DNA of 16,154 nucleotides. Origin: an uncultured Muribaculaceae bacterium. Lineage in GTDB: Bacteria > Bacteroidota > Bacteroidia > Bacteroidales > Muribaculaceae. Position numbers and translations under genes: made by a program. The notes under the pieces are model-generated. The model saw only the letters and a list, made by a program, of their open reading frames with translations, was not told where the DNA came from and ran no database searches. The stretch is from the NCBI GenBank assembly GCA_910577355.1, contig CAJTMY010000044.1, forward strand, positions 1 through 16,154. Direction: 5' to 3'. Positions 1-5,777 of the stretch are shown here, piece after piece; the stretch's first letter is position 1, and every line of letters starts with the position of its first letter.

Positions 1-89
1 CATGCACACCCCTCCCGGCACGGCTTTTGAGTAGCACCTGATCAGCCTCGCCCGGGACGTGACAGCGGCAGGCCGCGTCACACCCCCGC

Positions 90-135
90 AACGGCTTCCC
101 GCCGCGAGATTGTCGACTCGCGGCAGGAAGCCGTT
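90..135. repeat. long 19-base-arm inverted repeat (hairpin)
   Basis: The arms at 90-108 and 117-135 are complementary over 19 bases with a single C/A mismatch, around the 8-base loop ATTGTCGA. No T-run follows on either strand, so it is not a classical Rho-independent terminator. It is the strongest structure in the gene-free left end and could be the core of an RNA or an extragenic palindrome. Confidence 0.75.
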
Positions 136-280
136 CGTGCATACCCTCGTAGGGTCGCGGTCGCGACCACCGCCCCGCAAGCCAAAACGCCCGGAATGCA
201 AAGCGCGCTGCGAGCGTCTCCATACCACCCGCAAGGCGCTTCCGTCAGGACACCCGGACTATACGGGAGCCGAGCAAACA

Positions 281-316
281 ACAACGCCGCCGGCGTGCGT
301 GGCACGGCCGGCGGCG
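281..316 (-). terminator. Rho-independent terminator of the CoA-transferase gene
   Basis: A perfect 10-base stem (CGCCGCCGGC at 285-294 with GCCGGCGGCG at 307-316) encloses a 12-base loop. Read on the minus strand, the stem begins 24 bases after the CoA-transferase stop codon and is followed by the T-rich GTTGTTGTTTG. Confidence 0.85.
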
Positions 317-340
317 GGTTATATCGGATTTGCTATTGCT

Positions 341-1834
341 TTAGCAGTATTTGCCGAGGTCAGCGTTGCGCATGTCGCCGGTTTCGTTGAACGCGTTGTG
401 GAAGGCGAATGCCGCGCTTAGCGAATGGGGTGTCTGGCCGCCTTTGCCCATCTTGAGGTAGTCGAGCAGCAGGGGACGGTAGTCGGGGTGTGCGCAGTTG
501 TTGATGATCTCGTATGCGCGCTGCACGGGGTCGAGATGGCGCAGGTCGGCGATACCCTGATCGGTAACAATGACATCGACTGAATGCTCGGAATGGTCGG
601 CATGAGCCACCATAGGCACGATGTTGGAGATAAGACCTCCCTTGGTAACCGACGGGCAGGAGAAGATGGAGATGTATGCGTTGCGGGTGAAGTCGCCCGA
701 GCCGCCGATACCGTTCATCATGCGGGTGCCGAGCACGTGGGTGGAGTTTACACCGCCGAATATATCGGCCTCGAGGGCGGTGTTCATGGCTATGACACCA
801 AGACGGCGGATAACCTCGGGGTTGTTTGAGATCTCGGCGGGACGCATCAGAATCTTGTCGTGGAAGAAGTCGATGTTGCCGAACAGTTCTTCCTCAACCT
901 TGTCGGAGAAAGTCATCGAGCATGTCGAGGCGAATGTGCACTTGCCCTTTTTCATCAGCTCGAGCACGGCGTCCTGTATCACCTCGGTGTACATCTGGAA
1001 TGTGGGGAGCACGGTGCTTTCGCCAAGGTCATACAACACGGCGTTGGCCACGTTGCCCACACCGCTCTGCAAGGGCAGGAATTCCTTGGGTATACCGCCG
1101 CGCTTGTATTCGTTGATGAGGAAGCTCACCACATTGGAGCCGATCTGCTTGGATATGTCATCGGGCTCGGTGAAGGGCTTCACGCAGTCGTACGAGTCGG
1201 TGCGCACGATGCCCACCACCTTGGCGGGGTCTATCTTGAGAATGGGCGAGCCGATACGGTCGCTGGGCTTGTATATGCCGATCTCGCGACGGTATGGGGG
1301 ATCGGCGGGCAGATATACGTCGTGCATGCCGAGCAGTGTATGGGGCAGCTTGGCGTTGAGTTCGATGAAGATCTTATCGGCCAGATGTGCGAAAGTGGGG
1401 ATATTGCCCACGCCGCAGCCGAGGATCACCTCGCCGTCGGGTGTGATGTCGGCGGCCTCGATGATGGCATAGTCGATCTTGCCGTAGAATCCGTAGCGTG
1501 TTTCCTGAGCCATATCCGAGAGGTGCCTGTCGAAGTAATGCACATCATGGCAGTTGATACGCTTGCGCAGATCGGGGATATTCTGATAGGGAGCACGCAT
1601 GTTGATGGCGTTGGCACGCGCGAGTACACCGTCGAGATGATCGGAAGTCGATGCACCGGTGAAGACGTTGATTTTGAACGGACGGCCGGCGGCATGCTCG
1701 CGTTCGGCCTTGGCGGCGATATGCTCGGAAATAAATTTGGGGGCGCCGGGGGCTGTGAAGCCCGACATGCCCAGAGTATCGCCGTCTTTAATCATTTCGG
1801 CGGCTTCTTGAGCCGTGATATAATTATAAGCCAT
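341..1834 (-). CDS. acetyl-CoA hydrolase/transferase family (succinyl-CoA:acetate or propionyl-CoA:succinate CoA-transferase)
   Basis: This is a full-length (497 residues) class-I CoA-transferase of the acetyl-CoA hydrolase/transferase family, which moves CoA between acyl-CoA and a free carboxylate such as acetate, succinate or propionate in the cytosol. Visible family marks are QSGVGNVANAV near residues 256-266, Glu284 in MYTEVIQD, which I align with the catalytic glutamate that forms the glutamyl-CoA intermediate, and the glycine-rich NGIGGSGDF near 374-382. In Bacteroidales such an enzyme fits the succinate-propionate fermentation route; which acyl pair it uses cannot be read from the sequence. 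It lies 42 bases after a small membrane-protein gene and ends in a strong terminator. The start is ATG at 1834, giving MAYNYITAQEAAEMI, a normal family N-terminus; the upstream sequence is A-rich with no Shine-Dalgarno, as usual in the phylum. Confidence 0.93.
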   Translation of the reverse strand: MAYNYITAQEAAEMIKDGDTLGMSGFTAPGAPKFISEHIAAKAEREHAAGRPFKINVFTGASTSDHLDGVLARANAINMRAPYQNIPDLRKRINCHDVHYFDRHLSDMAQETRYGFYGKIDYAIIEAADITPDGEVILGCGVGNIPTFAHLADKIFIELNAKLPHTLLGMHDVYLPADPPYRREIGIYKPSDRIGSPILKIDPAKVVGIVRTDSYDCVKPFTEPDDISKQIGSNVVSFLINEYKRGGIPKEFLPLQSGVGNVANAVLYDLGESTVLPTFQMYTEVIQDAVLELMKKGKCTFASTCSMTFSDKVEEELFGNIDFFHDKILMRPAEISNNPEVIRRLGVIAMNTALEADIFGGVNSTHVLGTRMMNGIGGSGDFTRNAYISIFSCPSVTKGGLISNIVPMVAHADHSEHSVDVIVTDQGIADLRHLDPVQRAYEIINNCAHPDYRPLLLDYLKMGKGGQTPHSLSAAFAFHNAFNETGDMRNADLGKYC

Positions 1835-1876
1835 GTGATGTGTTGATGGTTAGGTATTTGATTTTATTCTGTTTTT

Positions 1877-2224
1877 TCAATATTTCTTTTTCAGTATCTC
1901 GCTCCAGACGAGTGCGCGACGCAATTCGCGGTTGCGTCTTCCATGCATCTTTGGAGCCGACGTAGGCATGGGCTGCATATCGGGGACGGCGCGTATTCCC
2001 TCGTCGGGCATTGTATGAACCGCTGCAGCCTTCGGGACATCGGCAACAGGGGCTGTCTCCGTTTTCCACTCCGGCACGCGGCGGCGCGGCGCGGCATCGG
2101 GGACGGCCTTGCGCTTGGCAAGGGACATCTCATGCGCCCGCTTAACTTTTTTAAGATAAGGCAGGAACATGCCGAGAAGCACTATCCATGGTACTATTTC
2201 CTCGATTATTTTCCCTAAGTCCAC
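1877..2224 (-). CDS. small single-span membrane protein, unknown function
   Basis: I do not recognise a named family. The 115-residue product has a hydrophobic segment near residues 9-24 (IVPWIVLLGMFLPYL), then a basic stretch, a Pro/Ala/Arg-rich, probably disordered middle, and a compact charged end (LRRALVWSEILKKKY). That end looks conserved among hypothetical proteins of the order, but this is from memory. It is probably anchored in the inner membrane with the tail in the cytosol. The gene is real because a well-formed promoter sits just upstream on the same strand and because it is the first gene of a transcript with the CoA-transferase 42 bases downstream. The ATG at 2224 puts the transmembrane segment at the N-terminus. 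The expected transcription start is only about a dozen bases upstream, so the leader would be very short. Confidence 0.72.
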   Translation of the reverse strand: MDLGKIIEEIVPWIVLLGMFLPYLKKVKRAHEMSLAKRKAVPDAAPRRRVPEWKTETAPVADVPKAAAVHTMPDEGIRAVPDMQPMPTSAPKMHGRRNRELRRALVWSEILKKKY

Positions 2225-2233
2225 GTTTTTTCG

Positions 2234-2241
2234 TATTTTTG
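2234..2241 (+). promoter_or_regulatory. -7 box of the miaB promoter
   Basis: TATTTTTG fits TAnnTTTG and lies 47 bases before the miaB ATG. I see no good -33 TTTG at the right distance, so the promoter is only half supported. The bases from its last four Ts into the leader (2237-2259) are nearly identical to those in front of tsaB. A short GTGC-AATA-GCAC inverted repeat lies at 2261-2272 in the leader. Confidence 0.55.
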
Positions 2242-2243
2242 CA

Positions 2244-2275
2244 CAAATTTAGTTATAATAGTGCAATAGCACAAA
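2244..2275 (-). promoter_or_regulatory. Bacteroidetes-type promoter for the membrane-protein/CoA-transferase operon
   Basis: On the minus strand, TTTG (2275-2272) is followed by 20 bases and then TAAATTTG (2251-2244). This matches the phylum's -33 TTTG and -7 TAnnTTTG consensus at normal spacing. The first gene starts at 2224. The element overlaps the miaB leader, so the two promoters are divergent and interleaved. Confidence 0.75.
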
Positions 2276-2288
2276 TTTTTCACAGAAA

Positions 2289-3659
2289 ATGTCTGAAACA
2301 TATATAAAAAACGGCGGTGAGCACAGCGATGACTCCCCCCGCCTGTATATCGAGACTTATGGCTGCCAGATGAATGTGGCCGACTCGGAAGTAGTGGCAT
2401 CAGTAATGGAGATGGCCGGCTACGAGATGACCGAAGATATAGACAAGGCCGATGCCATATTACTGAATACCTGCTCGATACGCGACAATGCCGAGCAGAA
2501 GATACTGTCGCGTCTGCAATATCTCGGATCGCTGCGGCGCAAGAAAGCCGGACGCCGGCTGCTCATAGGCGTGATAGGATGCATGGCCGAGCGTGTGCGC
2601 GACGGACTTGTGGCCAAAGGAGTGGATATTGTGGCGGGCCCGGACGCATATCTCGACCTGCCGGCTCTGTTTGCAGCGGCCGAGGCCGGCGAGAAGGCCG
2701 TGAATGTGGAGCTGAGCACCACCGAAACCTACCGCGACATCGTGCCGCGCCGGCTCGGCGGCAACCGCGTGGGCGGATTTGTGAGCATAATGCGCGGCTG
2801 CAACAACTTCTGCTCCTATTGCATAGTGCCGTATACCCGCGGCCGCGAACGCAGCCGGGAGCTCGGCAGCATACTGCGCGAGGTGGCCGACCTGCGCGCC
2901 CGAGGCTTCAAGGAAGTGACCCTGCTTGGACAGAACGTGAATTCGTATCTCCATACCGACAGCGAAGGTCGCATCACCGATTTTGCCGCTCTGCTGCTCG
3001 CCGTGGCAGATGCCGCACCCGACATGCGCGTGCGTTTCACCACCTCACACCCCAAGGATCTGTCGGACGATGTGATATCCGCCATAGCCTCGCGCCCCAA
3101 CCTGTGCAAGCACATACACCTGCCCGTGCAGTCGGGCAGCGACAAGGTGCTCGCCGCCATGAACCGCAAGTATACCCGCGAATGGTATCTGGGCCGAGTG
3201 GCCGCCATCCGCAAAGCCATGCCGCAGTGTACCATCACCACCGACATGTTCACAGGCTTCCACGACGAAACGGAGGAAGACTTCGGGCAGACGCTGTCGC
3301 TGATGCGCGAGGTGGGATTCGACGCCGCCTTCATGTTCAAATATTCGGAGCGCCCCGGCACTCTCGCCTCGCGCACCATGCCCGACAATGTGCCCGAGGA
3401 GGTGAAGATCGACCGGCTCAACCGCATGATAGCCCTGCAGAACGAGCTGTCGGCCGAGTCGAACCGCCGCGATATAGGCCGCGAGTTCGACGTGCTGGTC
3501 GAAGGATTCTCAAAGCGCAGCCGCGAACAACTCACGGGCCGTACCGAGGGCAACAAGGCCTGCGTGCTGCCTCGCGGAAACATAAGCATCGGCCGGACAG
3601 TGCGCGTACGCGTGACAGACGCCACATCGGCCACACTGATATGCGAGCTCGTTGAATAA
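2289..3659 (+). CDS. miaB: tRNA-2-methylthio-N6-dimethylallyladenosine synthase MiaB
   Basis: This is a radical-SAM methylthiotransferase that converts i6A37 to ms2i6A37 in tRNAs reading UNN codons. The 456-residue length is normal. The N-terminal UPF0004 domain has its three cluster cysteines: Cys26 (YGCQMN), Cys62 (NTCSIR) and Cys98 (GCMAE). The radical-SAM domain has CNNFCSYC (Cys171, Cys175, Cys178) followed by IVPYTRGRERSR, a MiaB signature. A TRAM RNA-binding domain occupies roughly residues 385-455. Both iron-sulfur sites are therefore intact. It is the first gene of a plus-strand run; a transporter follows after 30 bases. ATG 2289 gives a short acidic lead before the conserved LYIETYGCQMN. 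A tRNA-Leu(TAA) with A36-A37-A38, the type of tRNA this pathway modifies, lies elsewhere in the window. Confidence 0.96.
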   Translation: MSETYIKNGGEHSDDSPRLYIETYGCQMNVADSEVVASVMEMAGYEMTEDIDKADAILLNTCSIRDNAEQKILSRLQYLGSLRRKKAGRRLLIGVIGCMAERVRDGLVAKGVDIVAGPDAYLDLPALFAAAEAGEKAVNVELSTTETYRDIVPRRLGGNRVGGFVSIMRGCNNFCSYCIVPYTRGRERSRELGSILREVADLRARGFKEVTLLGQNVNSYLHTDSEGRITDFAALLLAVADAAPDMRVRFTTSHPKDLSDDVISAIASRPNLCKHIHLPVQSGSDKVLAAMNRKYTREWYLGRVAAIRKAMPQCTITTDMFTGFHDETEEDFGQTLSLMREVGFDAAFMFKYSERPGTLASRTMPDNVPEEVKIDRLNRMIALQNELSAESNRRDIGREFDVLVEGFSKRSREQLTGRTEGNKACVLPRGNISIGRTVRVRVTDATSATLICELVE

Positions 3660-3689
3660 TACATATCATTTATCCCAAAACCTTCCACT

Positions 3690-5066
3690 ATGTCAAAGAA
3701 TCAATTCGGATCAAAAATCGGCCTTATCGCCGCCACCGTCGGCTCGGCAGTAGGTCTCGGCAACATATGGCGCTTCCCGGCGGTGACACAGGCCAACGGC
3801 GGCGCCGCATTTCTGCTGCTCTATATAGGTTGTGTGATATTGCTCGGCATCCCCGTCATGCTTGCCGAATTCTCATTGGGCCGTGCAGGGCAAAGCGATG
3901 CCATCGGCGCGTTCCGCCGTCTGGCGCCAGGCAAGGCATGGTGGATTGCCGGCGCACTCGGCATATTGGCTTCGTATATAATCACCTGCTTCTATATAGT
4001 GGTGGAAGGCTGGACTCTCGAATACCTGTGGCAATCGATAAGCGGCGACCTGTATGCCGGAGTGGGACGCCTTGAGGCAGGAGGTGATTTCTCTGCCGCC
4101 GACGCCGTATTTCTCGGCAAGATGAACGAATACATCAGCACTCCGGTGGCTCCGGTGGCATTCACGTGGCTGGCCATACTGATCAATCTCGGCGTACTGA
4201 CAGGCGGCGTGCAGAAAGGCATCGAACGCCTCAGCAACATATTGCTGCCATTGCTTTTCGTGCTGTTGGTGGCGCTGTGCTGCGTCACTCTCACGCTGCC
4301 GGGCGCAGGTGCCGGCGTGGAGTGGTTCCTGAAACCCGACTTCTCTGCCATCACGGCCGGCACTGTGATCAATGCGCTGGGGCAGACATTCTTCTCGCTC
4401 AGCCTCGGCATGGGCATACTCATCACCTACTCGGCCTATTATCCGGCCAACACCAAGCTCACGCCCACAGCCGCCATAGTGGCGTTGATGACATTGCTGG
4501 TGGCACTGCTCACCGGCTTCGTGATATTCCCGGCAGTGTCGAGCTTCGGTCTTACCGACCATTCGCTCACGGGCGCCACACTCGTATTTCAGACCTTGCC
4601 CGAAGTATTCGCATGTCTGCCTGCGCCGCAGCTGCTGTCGGCGATGTTCTTCCTGCTGCTGTTTGTGGCAGCGCTCACCTCCACGGTATCAATAATCGAG
4701 GTTTCTATAGCCTTCTGTCGCGAGCGCTTCGGCATGAGCCGGTTCAAGGCCTGTCTCACCACCATCCTGCCGTTGCCGTTGCTGAGCATGATATGTTCGC
4801 TGTCGTTCAGCTCCCTGTCCGATTTCAAGGTATTCGGCCTCACGATCTTCGATTTTCTCGACTCGTTCGCCACAAATATCCTGCTGCCCGTGGTATCGAT
4901 CGGAGTATGCATATTTGTGGGGTGGTTCGCACCCAAAGGGTTGCTTAAACGCGAGCTCACCAACAACGACACGGTGCGCTCGCGCATCGCCGGCGCGGTA
5001 ATGTTCATCATACGCTATCTCGCTCCGGTGCTCATAGCCCTGATACTGGTATATACATTTATATGA
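3690..5066 (+). CDS. sodium-dependent transporter, neurotransmitter:sodium symporter (SNF) family
   Basis: This is an inner-membrane secondary transporter with the LeuT fold that couples Na+ entry to uptake of an amino acid or related small solute. The signature GSAVGLGNIWRFP at residues 18-30 (unwound helix 1, Na+ and substrate site) is intact, followed by NGGAAFLLLY. About eleven to twelve hydrophobic segments run through the 458 residues, a usual length for bacterial members. The substrate cannot be predicted from sequence alone. The gene starts 30 bases after miaB and its stop overlaps the next start (ATGA at 5063-5066), so it should be co-transcribed and translationally coupled. Pairing with miaB is probably operon convenience, not a shared function. 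Confidence 0.92.
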   Translation: MSKNQFGSKIGLIAATVGSAVGLGNIWRFPAVTQANGGAAFLLLYIGCVILLGIPVMLAEFSLGRAGQSDAIGAFRRLAPGKAWWIAGALGILASYIITCFYIVVEGWTLEYLWQSISGDLYAGVGRLEAGGDFSAADAVFLGKMNEYISTPVAPVAFTWLAILINLGVLTGGVQKGIERLSNILLPLLFVLLVALCCVTLTLPGAGAGVEWFLKPDFSAITAGTVINALGQTFFSLSLGMGILITYSAYYPANTKLTPTAAIVALMTLLVALLTGFVIFPAVSSFGLTDHSLTGATLVFQTLPEVFACLPAPQLLSAMFFLLLFVAALTSTVSIIEVSIAFCRERFGMSRFKACLTTILPLPLLSMICSLSFSSLSDFKVFGLTIFDFLDSFATNILLPVVSIGVCIFVGWFAPKGLLKRELTNNDTVRSRIAGAVMFIIRYLAPVLIALILVYTFI

Positions 5067-5335
5067 AAAGCGACCGGTACACATCCCGCACCACCGTGGC
5101 CGCGATATGCACCGGCATACTGCTCACGCTGATAGCAGGCGTGGCCGGTACGCGCTGCAATCACGGTACCGGACAGGAAACACCGGTGGTGATTGTGGAT
5201 ACAGTCAAGGCCAAGCTCGACAGTGCCGCAGTAAAACAGAAAGTTGCAAGAAAACGTAGAAAGAAACAGCCGAAAAAACCGCCGGCACCTCCGCGACAGC
5301 GCGATTACCGTGATGAAACTGTAAGCCGGCCATGA
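5063..5335 (+). CDS. small basic membrane-anchored protein, unknown function
   Basis: I do not recognise the family. The 90 residues comprise a short cytosolic N-terminus, one hydrophobic span at about residues 11-29 (VAAICTGILLTLIAGVAGT), an acidic/Val stretch (PVVIVDTVKAKLD), then a very basic, Pro-rich tail (VARKRRKKQPKKPPAPPRQ) ending in DETVSRP. The single span and charge pattern suggest a signal anchor with a basic, flexible domain outside the membrane; it could instead be a cleaved signal peptide. It overlaps the transporter stop by ATGA and the next gene's start by a second ATGA, which strongly supports that it is translated. A partner role for the transporter or the next protein is possible but not shown. 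Confidence 0.72.
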   Translation: MKSDRYTSRTTVAAICTGILLTLIAGVAGTRCNHGTGQETPVVIVDTVKAKLDSAAVKQKVARKRRKKQPKKPPAPPRQRDYRDETVSRP

Positions 5336-5661
5336 AAGTGATACGCAACAGACTACTGCCCATAGGACGAAACTACGGCGCCATAAACCTGTTTGGAGTG
5401 CTGTTTGCCAAGCACGATATGCGCATAACCTCCGAAGTGATAAACCACGAGACCATACACACGCGGCAGATGCGCGAACTGCTGTACCTGCCGTTCTATA
5501 TTATATATGTGTTCGAATGGCTTATACGACTCGTACAGAAACGCGGCCGCACCTTCGAAGCCTATATGGCCATAAGCTTCGAACGCGAGGCATACGATCA
5601 CGGTCGCGACACCGGATATCTCTCTCACCGCAAACCATACGCGCAGTGGCGCCGCAGATAA
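5332..5661 (+). CDS. small membrane protein with HExxH motif, putative zincin-like
   Basis: This 109-residue protein resembles a conserved hypothetical family of Bacteroidales. It contains INHETIHTRQM with an HExxH motif (His39-Glu40-x-x-His43), then a hydrophobic segment at about 51-68 (LYLPFYIIYVFEWLIRLV), then ISFEREAYDHG, where Glu84 or Glu86 could be a third metal ligand. The order HExxH, helix, downstream Glu is that of gluzincin-type sites, so a zinc-binding or protease-like role is an inference; the protein is much shorter than ordinary peptidases. It is translationally coupled (ATGA) to the gene before it and closes the miaB run. No clear terminator follows; the next gene has its own promoter. 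Confidence 0.75.
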   Translation: MKVIRNRLLPIGRNYGAINLFGVLFAKHDMRITSEVINHETIHTRQMRELLYLPFYIIYVFEWLIRLVQKRGRTFEAYMAISFEREAYDHGRDTGYLSHRKPYAQWRRR

Positions 5662-5677
5662 AATTAATTATGTTTTG

Positions 5678-5709
5678 TTTGCGTAACTGAAAAATTAGTC
5701 ATACCTTTG
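5678..5709 (+). promoter_or_regulatory. promoter of the outer-membrane barrel gene
   Basis: TTTG (5678-5681), 20 bases, then TACCTTTG (5702-5709) is a full match to the -33/-7 consensus. Transcription should begin near 5715-5717, giving a leader of about 60 bases before the ATG at 5778. A TTAGTCA half-site abuts the -7 box. Confidence 0.8.
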
Positions 5710-5732
5710 CGCAGTGACTAAAAATTTAGTCA
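5695..5732. promoter_or_regulatory. candidate operator: TTAGTCA half-sites around -7 and +1
   Basis: TGACTAAAAATTTAGTCA at 5715-5732 is a perfect inverted repeat (two 8-base arms, 2-base centre) at the expected transcription start. A further TTAGTCA at 5695-5701 touches the -7 box and forms a second dyad with the first arm (13-base spacing). This arrangement suits a dimeric repressor. No regulator gene is adjacent, so the binding protein is unknown; a 5'-end RNA hairpin is the other reading. Confidence 0.6.
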
Positions 5733-5777
5733 TCATAAAACACTATACCAATTCATCACTCACAATCCTCTCTTTCC

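Larger units (their letters stand above)
1..340. other. GC-rich gene-free stretch with several hairpins
   Basis: I see no convincing gene in this 340-base stretch; the open frames are short and have no recognisable product. It is very GC-rich and full of self-complementary segments. One hairpin is at 59-81 (GTGAC-a-GCGGC against GCCGC-GTCAC). A long one is at 90-135, with two 19-base arms, one mismatch and an 8-base loop. Further segments are ACCCT/AGGGT at 143-155, GGTCGCG/CGCGACC at 153-168, and AAGCGC/GCGCTT at 201-241. The stretch ends in the strong terminator at 285-316. It could be a structured RNA, a set of extragenic repeats, or the 3' region of something lying left of the window. I could not match it to RNase P RNA, tmRNA, SRP RNA or a known riboswitch. 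Confidence 0.5.

Noticed and set aside
18..55. Possible TPP-riboswitch fragment (GGCTTTTGAG and ACCTGATC on the plus strand)
   Set aside because: The essential CTGAGA and GCGTAGGGA parts are missing and no thiamine gene follows on that strand.
1..280. RNase P RNA, tmRNA or cobalamin riboswitch
   Set aside because: None of the conserved core strings of these RNAs could be found on either strand.
59..421. 120-codon plus-strand frame across the left gene-free stretch
   Set aside because: It overlaps the CoA-transferase end and its terminator, and the Arg/Pro-rich product has no recognisable feature.
860..1846. 328-codon plus-strand open frame opposite the CoA-transferase
   Set aside because: It is the antisense shadow of a strongly supported gene; its His/Gly/Val-rich product has no domain, and GC-rich codon use keeps such frames open.
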